From: Phenylobacterium sp.
GTDB taxonomy: Bacteria; Pseudomonadota; Alphaproteobacteria; Caulobacterales; Caulobacteraceae
NCBI RefSeq assembly: GCF_025934275.1
Contig: NZ_JAICYI010000013.1
Span: 1-59,236, forward strand
DNA length: 59,236 nucleotides
Direction of reading: 5' to 3'
The notes beneath the pieces are model-generated. The model made no database searches, was not told the origin of the DNA, and was given only the letters and a program-made list of their open reading frames with translations. Of the stretch, positions 16,589 through 26,263 are shown one piece after another (the stretch's first letter is position 1; every line of letters starts with the position of its first letter). The position numbers were made by a program, and so were the translations under genes.

Positions 16589-18193
16589 ATGTCCGTCGAT
16601 CTCGAAACCCGGCCCACCGTCACGATCAAGGCGCCGGCTGCGCCCGCCCGCTCCGAAGAGGTGCTGACGCCGGAGGCGCTGGCGTTCCTGGCCGAGCTGC
16701 ACCGCCGGTTCAACGACCGGCGCTTGGAGCTGCTGGCCCTGCGCGAGGAGCGGCAGACGCGCTACGACGCCGGCGCCTCGCCCGACTTCCTCCCCGAGAC
16801 CCGGGCCGTGCGCGAGGGCGACTGGAAGGTGGCGCCCATCCCCGCCGACCTCATGGACCGGCGCGTGGAGATCACCGGCCCGGTCGACCGCAAGATGATC
16901 ATCAACGCCCTGAACTCCGGCGCCAAGGTGTTCATGGCCGACTTCGAGGACGCCACCTCGCCGACCTGGACCAACCTGGTCGAGGGCCAGGTCAACCTGA
17001 AGGACCGCTGGGTCGGCCGGCTCGGGTTCACCGACCCCGCCAGCGGCAAGAGCTATGCGCTGAAGGACGAGGTCGCCACCCTGATCATCCGCCCGCGCGG
17101 CTGGCATCTCCCGGAGGCCCACGCGCTCGTCGACGGCGAGGAGATGTCCGGCTCGCTGTTCGACTTCGGGCTCTATTTCTTCCACAACGCCAAGGCGACC
17201 CTCGCCGCCGGCACGGGCCCCTACTTCTACCTGCCGAAGATGGAGAGCCATCTCGAAGCCCGGCTTTGGAACGACGTCTTCGTCTATGCTCAGGACGCGC
17301 TCGGCGTCCCGAACGGGACGATCAAGGTCACGGTGCTGATCGAGACCCTGCCCGCCGCCTTCGAAATGGACGAGATCCTCTACGAACTGCGCGACCACAT
17401 GGCGGGGCTGAACTGCGGCCGCTGGGACTACATCTTCTCGTTCATCAAGCGGCTGAAGACCCACGCCGATGCGCTGACGCCGGACCGCGGGGTGATGGGC
17501 ATGGGCTCGGCGTTCCTGGCCGCCTACTCCCTGAAGCTGATCCAGACCTGCCACCGGCGCGGCGCGTTCGCGATGGGCGGCATGGCGGCGCAGATCCCGG
17601 TGAAAGGAGATCCGGCCGCCAACGAGGCCGCCTTCGCCAAGGTCCGCGCCGACAAGGAACGCGAGGCCGGCAACGGCCACGACGGCACCTGGGTCGCCCA
17701 CCCCGACCTCGTCCCCGTCGCCATGGAGGTGTTCGACCGGCTGATGCCTGCGCCCAACCAGCTCGGCAAGCTCAGGGAGGACGTCAACATCACCCGCGAC
17801 GACCTGCTGCGGGTGCACGAGGGCCAGCGGACCGAGGCCGGCCTGCGCGAAAACATCCGGGTCGGGGTCCAGTACATCGAGGCCTGGCTGCGCGGCCGAG
17901 GAGCAGTGCCGCTCTACAACCTGATGGAGGACGCTGCGACCGCCGAGATCAGCCGTGCCCAGATCTGGCAGTGGATCCGCCACAAGGCGCGACTCGCCGA
18001 TGGCCGGGAGGTGACCCCGGAGATGTTCCGTCAGCTCCTCGAGGAGGAGATGGCGGCGCTTCGCCAGGCGCTGCCCGCCGAAGCCTTCTCCGGCGGACGC
18101 TTCGCGGAGGCGGTGAAGATCTTCACCGACATGAGCCTTTCGGACGCCTTCGAGGAGTTCCTGACGCTCCCCGCCTACCGGGCGCTGGACTAG
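16589..18193 (+). CDS. aceB: Malate synthase A
   Basis: A 534-residue enzyme condensing glyoxylate with acetyl-CoA to give malate, the second step of the glyoxylate shunt. The segments [48 protein letters not shown] and the GVMGMGSAF region place it in the A (AceB) type rather than the larger GlcB type. The length is normal. The start was chosen at ATG 16589, which has GGAG 7 nt upstream; longer frames starting at TTG 16493 or ATG 16526 are Arg/Pro-rich and not conserved-looking. The TAG stop abuts the convergent ydbL stop with no gap (TAGCTA). Confidence 0.95.
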   Translation: MSVDLETRPTVTIKAPAAPARSEEVLTPEALAFLAELHRRFNDRRLELLALREERQTRYDAGASPDFLPETRAVREGDWKVAPIPADLMDRRVEITGPVDRKMIINALNSGAKVFMADFEDATSPTWTNLVEGQVNLKDRWVGRLGFTDPASGKSYALKDEVATLIIRPRGWHLPEAHALVDGEEMSGSLFDFGLYFFHNAKATLAAGTGPYFYLPKMESHLEARLWNDVFVYAQDALGVPNGTIKVTVLIETLPAAFEMDEILYELRDHMAGLNCGRWDYIFSFIKRLKTHADALTPDRGVMGMGSAFLAAYSLKLIQTCHRRGAFAMGGMAAQIPVKGDPAANEAAFAKVRADKEREAGNGHDGTWVAHPDLVPVAMEVFDRLMPAPNQLGKLREDVNITRDDLLRVHEGQRTEAGLRENIRVGVQYIEAWLRGRGAVPLYNLMEDAATAEISRAQIWQWIRHKARLADGREVTPEMFRQLLEEEMAALRQALPAEAFSGGRFAEAVKIFTDMSLSDAFEEFLTLPAYRALD

Positions 18194-18550
18194 CTACTTG
18201 CGCGTCCAGCCGCCCCCGGCGGGCTTGTAGTACTCGCCGGGGCGCAGCTTCGCCTGGATCACCGTGTTGTAGGCCGAGGCGCCGGCAGCTTCGGGGCTGA
18301 CCCCGTTCTTGGCGGCGGCCTCGCGGTAGACCTGCGCCCGGCCGGCGTTGATCTCACTCACGGCCGCCTTCAGCGCCGGGTCGGCCGCGCCGGTCACGAA
18401 ACCCAGGAAGCCGTCGGCCTGCTCGCCGACGATGCCGGCGGCCTTGGCGGCGTCGACGCGCGCCTTGGCGTCGCTCTGGGCGACAGCGGCCGCGCCGGCC
18501 AGCACCACGGCCGATCCGGCGATGAGTCCAAGAACGTCTCTGGCTTGCAT
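18194..18550 (-). CDS. ydbL: YdbL family periplasmic protein (DUF1318)
   Basis: A 118-residue protein with a Sec-type signal peptide (GLIAGSAVVLAGAAAVAQS), followed by the YdbL/DUF1318 domain: conserved Ala/Lys-rich helices (AKARVDAAKAAGIVGEQADGFLGFV) and a C-terminal QAKLRPGEYYKPAGGGW. It is the third gene of a ydbH-ynbE-ydbL unit. In E. coli YdbL influences the YdbH-YnbE complex that spans the periplasm for phospholipid transport. Start ATG 18550 is 11 nt after the ynbE stop. Its own stop directly abuts the convergent aceB stop. Confidence 0.85.
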   Translation of the reverse strand: MQARDVLGLIAGSAVVLAGAAAVAQSDAKARVDAAKAAGIVGEQADGFLGFVTGAADPALKAAVSEINAGRAQVYREAAAKNGVSPEAAGASAYNTVIQAKLRPGEYYKPAGGGWTRK

Positions 18551-18561
18551 GTCGCGGCCCT

Positions 18562-18756
18562 CTAGAACAGATCCGGGTTCTTCTGGATCAGGGCCTTGAC
18601 GTCCTGATCGAGCTGCAGCCGGACATTGGCGTCCAGCTTGGCGTAGATCGTAATGGGATCGACCTTCACGTGCACGGTGGGCGCGCACGCGCTCGCGGCC
18701 ACGGAGATGGCGAGCCACGCCGCCGCCGCGGCAATCGATGGAAGACGTCTCATCAT
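18562..18756 (-). CDS. ynbE: YnbE-like outer-membrane lipoprotein
   Basis: A 64-residue lipoprotein with a signal sequence ending in the lipobox ASAC and a short mature part containing the family motif APTVHVKVDPITIYAKLD and a C-terminal ALIQKNPDLF. In E. coli YnbE is an outer-membrane lipoprotein that pairs with the C-terminal part of YdbH. The start was set at ATG 18756 because GGGAG is 7 nt upstream; the adjacent ATG at 18753 is equivalent. It lies between ydbH and ydbL as in enterobacteria, which supports the assignment although the protein is very short. Confidence 0.85.
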   Translation of the reverse strand: MMRRLPSIAAAAAWLAISVAASACAPTVHVKVDPITIYAKLDANVRLQLDQDVKALIQKNPDLF

Positions 18757-18789
18757 GCGGTCGCTCCCAAGTGAAACCAGCACAGCGCA

Positions 18790-21657
18790 TCATCGCTGAA
18801 CCGGGCCTGAACCCTTCAGCCGCTCGAAATCGGCGTAGTCCTTCAAGAGGTCGTCCAGATTGAGCGTGGTGTCGAGGGTGAGGTCGACGCCGGTGCCCGA
18901 CGGCAGGGGCAACTGCTTGCCCAGGAACTTCCGCCGGATCAGGTCCCACCAGGAGAGCGTGATCTCCTGGTGCTTCGGTGGGTCGTGGTAGCCCACGACG
19001 TGGAAGAGCACGCTCAGGCGGCCGTTCGGCAGGGTGTTCACCTGGGCGTCCAGCTTGCTGAACGCGAGGTTCTCCATCGCCTGATAGGCGAAATCGGTGA
19101 AGGTGTCGGTGTTCGCGACCGGCGTCGCGGCGCCCGCCGGCGGCTTGATCGAGCCCTGGGCCGTCACCGAAGTGAGCGCGGCGCGCCGGATGGAGAGTCG
19201 TCCGGGCGCGACGGCGTGCAGGTTGCCCCCGGCGATATGGACCGTTCCGCCCTGGAACGCGAAGGGGATCCGGCCGGACACCTTCGCGTCGAGGTCGACG
19301 CGGTCGCCGAACGGCGAGGCCTCCACCAGGTCGTGCAGCTGGACGCCGTCGACATCGAGGGCGCCGCGGATCGGCTGGTTGGGCTCGAGCGGCACTGCGA
19401 GGTCGCCGATGCGGAGCTTGCCGCCGCCGGCGTCGGCTTCGGCGCGGGCGACCACCACCGCCTTCTCCTGAACCGCGAACGATGCGCTGACATCGGTGAG
19501 CGGCAGGGCCGCGGCCACCTTGGCCGCCTTCAGCACCTGGCCAGGAGGGGCGATGAGCGGATTGAGGCTGGTGAACCGGATCGCGCCCGCCAGGTCCGTG
19601 ACTGCCCCCGCCGGGCTCTTGAAGTCGATCCCCTGGAGCCTCAGCTCACCACCGCTGGTCTGGGCCGCCGGACTCCAGCGGAAGGCGCCCAAGAAATCGG
19701 CCTGGCCGTCGACGGCCGTTCCGAACGATTGAGCCAAGGGCGAAAGGTCCGTCGGCTGCAGCCCGCCCGGCCGGAAGCTCAAGGTCCCGGTCCCGACCTG
19801 GACCTGCCCTTCGCCGGTGCGCCCTTCGTGGCGAAGCTTCGCGTGGGCGATTTCGGGGCCCTTCGGCAGGCGGAAGGCGAGATCGCCGGTCCACAGATCC
19901 CGCGCAGCCGCCACCTCGCCGCTCATGATGAGCGGCCGGAAGCGCGTCGACTTGGCCGCATCGCGCACCCGCGCTTCGGTGATTGAGAGCTTTGCCGACA
20001 GCGCGCCGCCGGTGTCGGTGAGGCGAACCTGCGCCGCAGCATCCGAAACGTCGGCCTGCAGGAACGGAACCACGGCGGCGACCTGTTCCGCTCGGCCGTC
20101 GAGGCTGAAGCCGCCCTGACCAACCTGCACCAGGGGCGCGCCCGCCGGGCAGAAGCGGCCGGAGATCTTCTCGGCGTAGTTAGTCCCGAGATCGAATCGG
20201 GCGGCCTTCAGATCGGCGCAGCGACTGGCCAGGAACTGCGCCCCGCCGTTTGCGATGCGCAGCGCGCCCGATGCGTCATAGACTCCGTCCTGGACGGGCC
20301 CGATCGAGAGCGCGGCCCTGATATCGCCGACCGCGACCGCCGCGCCCTCGGCGACGGTAAACCGGCGCACGGCGGCGGCGATCCTGGGCAGACCGCCGCC
20401 GTCCGAGGCGAGCCGCCAGCCCGCCCCCGCCGGCGTGAGCCGGATCTCGCCGCCCGCCTTGGGCAGGAGCCGCGCCGGACCCTTGAGGCCCATGTGCGGG
20501 CCTGATGCGTCGACGGCGAACTGCACGCCGTGCGCCGAGGCCCGGAACGACCGCAGGCCCCGCTTGAGGGCCGCGATCTCCTTGCTGTCACCCTTGGCCG
20601 GAGGGCCGAGCCCGCCCCAGCCGCCGCGGGCCTCCGCGTCGCCGGCGAGATCGACCGTGGTTGCGCGGCCCGCGGAGAACCTGCCCGCGAAGGTCCCCGC
20701 CACGGTCGCGAGCCGCAGGTCAGAGGCGGTGAGCTGGCGGAGATCGCCGGCGAGCCTGAGGTCGCCCGCGATCTGGTCGGAGCGGGCGCGCCGCCAGCGC
20801 CAGGCCGAGGTCGCATCGAGCCGCAGCGGGCCCGCAGAGGCGCTTGCCGTCCGAACTTCGCCCGCCGTCAGGCGCGCGGCAGCCTGTCCGGCGGAAGCCT
20901 GGGCGCGCCCCAGGTCCGGATAGTCGCCAGAAAGGTCGAGCGTGAGTTCGCCGGCTCGCAGCACCGCTCCCTTGAGGCTCGCCTGGATGATCGGCGCGCG
21001 AAGGTTGGCTGTCATCTGGCCGCCGCTCGTCCGGGCGTGGAGCGCCACGGTTCCGAGGTCCGCGTGCAGGCCCGCGGTCGCCAGCCGCATCGGCGCGCTC
21101 GATGCGTCCAGCCGCACCAGCTTGGCGTTGGCGATGAGCGCGTCGACAGTTGCGCGGATCAGCCCGTAGTCCGTCGCAAGGGCGAGCCGGCCCTGGTCGA
21201 CCTCCACGCGCGGGCTGGTGGCGGCGGCCCGGGGCGGCTGCTTGCGGAACTCTTCGATCAGAGGATCGAGCGCGCCGGCGCTGAGCCGGCCCGCTTGAAA
21301 GCGCGCCGCGAGCACCGGGCGGACAAGGCGGATGGCGGTCACCCGCACGCCGCCGCCGGTGATCAGGCCGGCCAGGGAATAATCCACCTCGACGCGATCC
21401 ACCGTCAGGTCCGGAGCGCTGGGCGAGCCAATGCGGACGCGACCCACCAGGCGGCCTGGCCCAACTTCGGAGAAGGAGCTCTCCGAGGCGATGCCCTTGG
21501 ATTTCAGCCAACCGGTCACGGCCTCGCGCGCGATCTGCCGCCGCGCCCCGTAGAGCGTCGCCAACAGCACCAGCACGCCCAGGCCGAGGGCCAGGGCGGC
21601 GAACGCCAGGATGCGCCAAGGCCGGGCGCGGGCCGGATCGGAAGCGGCTTCGGTCAC
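18790..21657 (-). CDS. ydbH: YdbH-like AsmA-family intermembrane lipid transport protein
   Basis: A 955-residue protein with one N-terminal inner-membrane anchor (about 15-38), then a very long strand-rich periplasmic region rich in Leu-x-Leu/Gly repeats, as in AsmA-like bridges (TamB, YhdP, YdbH). The C-terminal segment (YQAMENLAFSKLDAQVNTLP through GRLSVLFHVVGYHDPP) is the conserved YdbH end. The initiation codon is GTG at 21657, with an AGG about 8 nt upstream. The role, by homology, is a hydrophobic conduit for phospholipids between inner and outer membrane, partly redundant with TamB and YhdP. Neighbours ynbE and ydbL complete the cassette. Confidence 0.87.
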   Translation of the reverse strand: MTEAASDPARARPWRILAFAALALGLGVLVLLATLYGARRQIAREAVTGWLKSKGIASESSFSEVGPGRLVGRVRIGSPSAPDLTVDRVEVDYSLAGLITGGGVRVTAIRLVRPVLAARFQAGRLSAGALDPLIEEFRKQPPRAAATSPRVEVDQGRLALATDYGLIRATVDALIANAKLVRLDASSAPMRLATAGLHADLGTVALHARTSGGQMTANLRAPIIQASLKGAVLRAGELTLDLSGDYPDLGRAQASAGQAAARLTAGEVRTASASAGPLRLDATSAWRWRRARSDQIAGDLRLAGDLRQLTASDLRLATVAGTFAGRFSAGRATTVDLAGDAEARGGWGGLGPPAKGDSKEIAALKRGLRSFRASAHGVQFAVDASGPHMGLKGPARLLPKAGGEIRLTPAGAGWRLASDGGGLPRIAAAVRRFTVAEGAAVAVGDIRAALSIGPVQDGVYDASGALRIANGGAQFLASRCADLKAARFDLGTNYAEKISGRFCPAGAPLVQVGQGGFSLDGRAEQVAAVVPFLQADVSDAAAQVRLTDTGGALSAKLSITEARVRDAAKSTRFRPLIMSGEVAAARDLWTGDLAFRLPKGPEIAHAKLRHEGRTGEGQVQVGTGTLSFRPGGLQPTDLSPLAQSFGTAVDGQADFLGAFRWSPAAQTSGGELRLQGIDFKSPAGAVTDLAGAIRFTSLNPLIAPPGQVLKAAKVAAALPLTDVSASFAVQEKAVVVARAEADAGGGKLRIGDLAVPLEPNQPIRGALDVDGVQLHDLVEASPFGDRVDLDAKVSGRIPFAFQGGTVHIAGGNLHAVAPGRLSIRRAALTSVTAQGSIKPPAGAATPVANTDTFTDFAYQAMENLAFSKLDAQVNTLPNGRLSVLFHVVGYHDPPKHQEITLSWWDLIRRKFLGKQLPLPSGTGVDLTLDTTLNLDDLLKDYADFERLKGSGPVQR

Positions 21658-21723
21658 TCTTTTCGCCTAGGACGCGACGTACCCCAGGACCAGGGAATGT
21701 CGCCGAAACCGTGGCCGCGCCGT

Positions 21724-22518
21724 CTAGCCCGCGGCGCCGACCGCCGGCAGGCTCGCCAGCGCCACCCCGCCGTCGACCGGGATCGTGGCCCCGCAGACAT
21801 AGTCGCCGGCGCGCGAGGCCAGGTAGATGGCCGCGCAGGCCATGTCTTCGTCGCGGCCGATGCGGCCCTGCGGCACCGCCTTGGCGACCATGTCGGCGTG
21901 GTCGCGGGCCGCGCGGTTCATGTTCGAGGCGAAGGCGCCCGGCGCAATGCAGGTGACCAGGATGTCGTCGTGCACCAGCGTCGCGGCGAGCCGCCGGGTC
22001 AGGTAGATCAGGCCCGACTTCGAGGCGTGGTAGGAATAGGTCTCCAGCGGATTGAGGTAGATCCCGTCGATCGAGGCGATGTTGATCACTTTCGCCGGCC
22101 GATCGGCGCTCGCCGCGGTCTTCAGCATCCCGTGCAACGCCTGGGTCAAAAAGAAGGGCGACTTGATGTTCAGGTTCATCACCTTGTCCCAGCCGCTCTC
22201 GGGGAACTCATCGAAAGCTGCGCCCCAGGCCGCGCCGGCATTGTTGACCAGGATGTCGAGCCTCTCCTCCTTGGCCTTGAGCGCCGAGGCGAGCGCCTGC
22301 ACACCGTCGAGCGTCGAGATGTCCTGCGGGAGGGAGACGCAGGCCGGGCCGAGCTCCTTCGCCGTCGCGTCGCAGTCGGCCGCCTTGCGCGAGGAGATGT
22401 AGACCTTCGCACAGCCCGCCTCCACGAAGCCTCTGGCGATCATCTTGCCGATGCCGCGCGAGCCGCCGGTCACCAGAGCGACCCGCCCCTCGAGCGAGAA
22501 CATGTCGAGCGCCGCCAT
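21724..22518 (-). CDS. Short-chain dehydrogenase/reductase, RhlG-like
   Basis: A 264-residue SDR. It has the cofactor motif GGSRGIGK, NNAGAAWGAA, and catalytic Ser/Tyr/Lys in NIASIDG and YSYHASK; the C-terminus is VCGATIPVDGG. Overall phrasing (MFSLEGRVALVTGGSRGIG, LDILVNNAGAAWGA) resembles RhlG-type beta-ketoacyl reductases. Substrate is unknown; fatty-acyl or polyol reduction are both possible. GGGGAGGGGCCG precedes the ATG. It is divergent from the beta-oxidation pair, with a 184-nt spacer. Confidence 0.9.
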   Translation of the reverse strand: MAALDMFSLEGRVALVTGGSRGIGKMIARGFVEAGCAKVYISSRKAADCDATAKELGPACVSLPQDISTLDGVQALASALKAKEERLDILVNNAGAAWGAAFDEFPESGWDKVMNLNIKSPFFLTQALHGMLKTAASADRPAKVINIASIDGIYLNPLETYSYHASKSGLIYLTRRLAATLVHDDILVTCIAPGAFASNMNRAARDHADMVAKAVPQGRIGRDEDMACAAIYLASRAGDYVCGATIPVDGGVALASLPAVGAAG

Positions 22519-22600
22519 CGGCCCCTCCCCTTGCTGCGTTCAGGGCGACTTCTTAGCCCATCGCGACGGCTTGGCCACGCGCCAAAGGCCCGCCCCACAA

Positions 22601-22632
22601 TTGACTCGCCGAGGCCAGACGAGCCCTATAAC
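22601..22632 (+). promoter_or_regulatory. Candidate sigma-70-type promoter of the beta-oxidation operon
   Basis: TTGACT at 22601-22606 is followed by CCTATAAC at 22625-22632. The latter resembles the Caulobacter housekeeping -10 (GCTANAWC). The spacing is longer than ideal (20 nt to TATAAC), so either element may be accidental. It lies about 70 nt upstream of the FadB-like start and is the best promoter candidate in the region. Confidence 0.35.
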
Positions 22633-22702
22633 GAGCGTTTGAATTTCGGGCCGCCCAGCCTCGGGCGCGCGGCCAGCACCCTGACATTCGAGGACCCCTC
22701 CC

Positions 22703-24802
22703 ATGGCCGAGATCAATTCGGTGACCACCCTCGAGACGGACGGCGACGTCGCCGTCATCACGCTCAATTCGCCGCCGGTGAACGCCCTGTCGGCCAATGT
22801 CCGCGACGGGCTCTACGAAGGCTTCAAGGCTGCGATCGCCTCCGACGCCAAGGCCATCGTGCTGATCTGCGAGGGCCGCACCTTCATCGCCGGGGCCGAC
22901 ATCACCGAGTTCGGCGGCGCGCAGCGCGGCGCAAGCCTGTTCGACGTCCAGAACATGATGGAGAACTCGCCCAAGCCGGTGGTTGCGGCCATCCATGGCA
23001 CCGCGCTCGGCGGCGGGCTGGAGGTGGCGCTCTGCGCCCACTACCGCGTCGCCGTGCCTTCGGCCCGGCTCGGCCTGCCTGAGGTGAACCTGGGCCTTCT
23101 GCCGGGCGCGGGCGGCACCCAGCGCCTGCCCCGGATCGCCGGCGTCGAGAAGGCGCTGGAGATGATGACCTCTGGCCGCCACGCGCCGGCCAAGGAAGCG
23201 CTGGAGATGGGACTGGTCGACGAGATCGTGCCCGAAGGGCAGCTGAAGGAGGGCGCCGTCGCCTTCGCCCGCAAGGCGGTCGCTGAAAACAAACCGCTGG
23301 TGAAGGTGCGCGAGAACAACGCCAAGCTGGAGGCCGCGAACGGCCACCCGGAGATCTTCGCCGACTTCCGCAAGGCCAATGCGCGCCGGTTCCGCGGCTT
23401 CCTCGCGCCCGAGTACAACATCCGCTGCGTCGAGGCGGCGGTGAACGCGCCCACCTTCGAGGAAGGGCTGGCGACCGAGCGCAAGCTGTTCGCCGAGCTG
23501 ATCAGCGGACCGCAGTCGGCGGCTCAGCGGTACTACTTCTTCGCCGAGCGCCAGGCCCAGAAGATCCCGGACGTGCCGGACGACACGCCCACGCGGCCGA
23601 TCAAGAAGGTGGGCGTCCTCGGCGCCGGCACCATGGGCGGCGGCATATCCATGAACTTCGCCAATGTCGGCATCCCGGTGACCATCGTGGAGGTGAAGCA
23701 GGAGGCGCTCGAGCGTGGGCTTTCGACCATGCGGAAGAACTACGAGCGTTCCCGCGGCGCCAGGCCGGAAGAGACCGAGAAGCGCATGGGCCTGATCAGC
23801 GGCTCGCTGGACATGAACGCCTTCGCCGACTGCGACCTTGTCATAGAGGCGGTGTTCGAGCGGATGGACATCAAGAAGGACGTCTTCCAGAAGCTTGACG
23901 CGATCTGCAAGCCGGGCGCGATCCTGGCCACCAACACCTCGGGCCTGAACATCGACGAGATCGCTTCGGTGACGAGACGACCGCAGGACGTCATCGGCCT
24001 GCACTTCTTCTCGCCGGCCAATGTCATGAAGCTCTTGGAGATCGTCCGCGCCGACAAGACGGCCAAGGACGTTATCGCCACCTCGATGAAGCTCGCCAAG
24101 CAGATCGGCAAGGTGGCCGTGCTGGTGGGCGTCTGCCCGGGTTTCGTCGGCAACCGCATCCTCGCGCAGCGTCAGCGCGAGGCGCAGAAGCTGGTGCTGG
24201 AAGGCGCAATGCCCTGGGACGTCGACCGCGTGCTCTATGATTTCGGCTTCCCCATGGGGCCGTTCGCCATGAGCGACCTGGCCGGCCTCGACATCGGCTG
24301 GGTGAAGGAGAAGTCGAACGGCGCCACCATCCGCGACGTGCTCTGCGAGATGGATCGCCGCGGCCAGAAGACCAGAGCCGGCTACTACGACTACGACGAG
24401 AACCGCACCGCCAAGCCGAGCCCGGTCACCGAGAAGATCATCAACGACTTCATCGTGAAGTCCGGCCGCAACCCGCGGAAAATCTCCGACGAGGAGATCC
24501 TCGATCGCTGCATCTATCCGATGATCAACGAGGGCGCGAAGATCCTCGAGGAAGGCAAGGCGATCCGCTCGTCCGACATCGATGTCGTATGGGTGAACGG
24601 CTACGGCTGGCCGGTCTATCGGGGCGGCCCGATGTACTACGGCGACCAGTTCGGGCCGGACAAGGTGCTGGCCAGGATGCAGGAGTTCCAATCGAAGATG
24701 GGCGAGGACTTCAAGCCGGCCGCCCTGCTCGAGCGCCTGGTCGCGGAGGGCAAGAAGTTCTCCGACTTCAAGCAGCAACAGCGTCAGCCGGAACCGGCCT
24801 GA
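22703..24802 (+). CDS. fadB: Bifunctional enoyl-CoA hydratase/3-hydroxyacyl-CoA dehydrogenase (FadB/FadJ type)
   Basis: A 699-residue beta-oxidation enzyme. The N-terminal crotonase domain (about 1-190) shows the oxyanion-hole segments RTFIAGADITEF and HGTALGGGLEVAL and the LPEVNLGLLPGAGGTQRL region with catalytic Glu. The dehydrogenase domain starts near residue 296 with NAD motif GVLGAGTMGGG and continues with the GLHFFSPANVMKLLEIV motif. Start ATG 22703 has GAGG upstream. The thiolase gene follows after 28 nt, so together they catalyse hydration, oxidation and thiolysis of fatty acyl-CoA. Whether it corresponds to FadB or FadJ cannot be decided here, so the symbol is nominal. Confidence 0.93.
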   Translation: MAEINSVTTLETDGDVAVITLNSPPVNALSANVRDGLYEGFKAAIASDAKAIVLICEGRTFIAGADITEFGGAQRGASLFDVQNMMENSPKPVVAAIHGTALGGGLEVALCAHYRVAVPSARLGLPEVNLGLLPGAGGTQRLPRIAGVEKALEMMTSGRHAPAKEALEMGLVDEIVPEGQLKEGAVAFARKAVAENKPLVKVRENNAKLEAANGHPEIFADFRKANARRFRGFLAPEYNIRCVEAAVNAPTFEEGLATERKLFAELISGPQSAAQRYYFFAERQAQKIPDVPDDTPTRPIKKVGVLGAGTMGGGISMNFANVGIPVTIVEVKQEALERGLSTMRKNYERSRGARPEETEKRMGLISGSLDMNAFADCDLVIEAVFERMDIKKDVFQKLDAICKPGAILATNTSGLNIDEIASVTRRPQDVIGLHFFSPANVMKLLEIVRADKTAKDVIATSMKLAKQIGKVAVLVGVCPGFVGNRILAQRQREAQKLVLEGAMPWDVDRVLYDFGFPMGPFAMSDLAGLDIGWVKEKSNGATIRDVLCEMDRRGQKTRAGYYDYDENRTAKPSPVTEKIINDFIVKSGRNPRKISDEEILDRCIYPMINEGAKILEEGKAIRSSDIDVVWVNGYGWPVYRGGPMYYGDQFGPDKVLARMQEFQSKMGEDFKPAALLERLVAEGKKFSDFKQQQRQPEPA

Positions 24803-24830
24803 TCCGCGTCCCGCCACAGGAGGCATCTCG

Positions 24831-26036
24831 ATGCGTGAAGCTGTCATCGTCGCCGCCAAGCGGACGCCCATCGGCAAGGCCTATCGCGGCGCCTTCAACA
24901 ACACTTACGGCGCGACGCTCGGCGCGGCGCCGATCGCCGCCGTGGTCGAGCAGGCCGGCGTCGATCCCGGCGAGATCGACGACGTCGCCATGGGCTGCGC
25001 CCTCGAGCAGGGCACGACCGGCAACAACATCGCCCGCCAGGCTGCGCTGCGCGCGGGCCTGCCCGACACCGTCGCCGGCATGACCATGGACCGGCAGTGC
25101 TCCTCCGGCCTGATGGCGGTGGCGACGGCGGCCAAGTACATCATCCACGACGGCGCCCCGATCGCGATCGGCGGCGGGCTGGAATCGATCTCCCTCGTGC
25201 AGAACGACAAGATGAACCGCTTCATGGCGGGGGATCCGTGGCTGCGCGAGCACGTGCCCGAGCTGCAGACCTCGATGATCGAGACGGCCGAGATCGTCGC
25301 TGAGCGCTACGGCGTGTCGCGTGAGCGCCAGGACGAGTACGCCCTGCAGTCGCAGCAGCGCACCGCCCAGGCGCAGGCCGATGGCCGCTTCGACCAGGAG
25401 ATCGTTCCGGTCAGCACGGTGATGAAAGTGGTGGTCAATCGGGAGACCGGTGAGACCCAGGACAAGGAGATCACCATCAAGGCCGACGAGGGCAACCGGC
25501 CGCAGACCACGCTGGACGACCTCAAGAAGCTGCAGCCGGTGTTCAAGGGCGGCCGCTACGTGCAGGAGGGCAAGTTCATCACGGCAGGCAACGCCTCGCA
25601 GCTCTCCGACGGCGCCGCGGCGGTGCTGATGATGGAGTCCAAGGAGGCCGAGCGGCGGGGGCTCGAGCCGCTCGGCGCCTACCGGGGCCTGGCGGTGGCC
25701 GGCTGCGGGCCGGAGGAGATGGGCATCGGCCCGGTGTTCGCGATCCCGAAGCTCCTTGAGCGCAACGGCCTCAAGATGGAGGACATCGATCTGTGGGAGC
25801 TGAACGAGGCGTTCGCGAGCCAGCTCCTCTACTGTCGCGACAAGCTCGGCATTCCCAACGAGAAGCTGAACGTCTCCGGCGGGTCGATCTCCATCGGCCA
25901 CCCCTACGGCATGACCGGAGCCCGCTGCACGGCGCACCTGATGTACGAGGGCAAGCGCCGAGGGGCGAAATACGGGGTCGTCACCATGTGCGTCGGCGGC
26001 GGCATGGGCGCAGCCGGACTGTTTGAGATCTACTAG
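24831..26036 (+). CDS. fadA: Acetyl-CoA C-acyltransferase (3-ketoacyl-CoA thiolase)
   Basis: A 401-residue thiolase. The nucleophilic Cys90 lies in [10 protein letters not shown]; the His of [13 protein letters not shown] and the second catalytic Cys387 in [14 protein letters not shown] are intact; NEAFASQ is present. It cleaves 3-ketoacyl-CoA to acetyl-CoA plus a shortened acyl-CoA, or runs in reverse. GGAGG lies 7 nt before the ATG and the gene is 28 nt behind the FadB-like gene. A terminator-like hairpin follows at 26048-26091. A biosynthetic acetoacetyl-CoA thiolase role cannot be excluded, but the operon favours beta-oxidation. Confidence 0.92.
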   Translation: MREAVIVAAKRTPIGKAYRGAFNNTYGATLGAAPIAAVVEQAGVDPGEIDDVAMGCALEQGTTGNNIARQAALRAGLPDTVAGMTMDRQCSSGLMAVATAAKYIIHDGAPIAIGGGLESISLVQNDKMNRFMAGDPWLREHVPELQTSMIETAEIVAERYGVSRERQDEYALQSQQRTAQAQADGRFDQEIVPVSTVMKVVVNRETGETQDKEITIKADEGNRPQTTLDDLKKLQPVFKGGRYVQEGKFITAGNASQLSDGAAAVLMMESKEAERRGLEPLGAYRGLAVAGCGPEEMGIGPVFAIPKLLERNGLKMEDIDLWELNEAFASQLLYCRDKLGIPNEKLNVSGGSISIGHPYGMTGARCTAHLMYEGKRRGAKYGVVTMCVGGGMGAAGLFEIY

Positions 26037-26047
26037 GCCGCGCATCT

Positions 26048-26091
26048 GCGAAGCGATCCGAGGTCGCCCGAACGGGCGGGCCGCTTCGTTT
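26048..26091 (+). terminator. Terminator-like hairpin after the beta-oxidation operon
   Basis: The outer stem is CGAAGCG (26049-26055) with CGCTTCG (26082-26088). The inner stem is CGCCCG-AA-CGGGCG (26065-26078), followed by TTTG. Its position 11 nt after the thiolase stop suits an intrinsic terminator, although the U-run is short. Confidence 0.55.
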
Positions 26092-26263
26092 GCAAATACA
26101 ATCAAGTCGGTTGCCGCGCGCGCGATTTAGTAAATCTTCGGTAAATCTCGATCCCGTGAAGTCTTCCGCCAAGCTTTCGCCGAATTTCTACTGCTCGGTG
26201 GGCGGCGAGGGACGCCATCGATCCGGCGCGCGCGAGGCCGGCGCGGCGCACGAGGCGTGTCAC

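Noticed and set aside
22553..24877. A 774-codon frame antisense to the FadB-like gene
   Set aside because: It is a shadow of the sense gene, with no recognisable motif and typical reverse-complement composition.
26089..26096. TTTGCAAA, resembling the RamB core, after the thiolase gene
   Set aside because: It is a single 8-bp palindrome at the foot of a terminator hairpin, not near the glyoxylate promoter. Chance is the simpler explanation.
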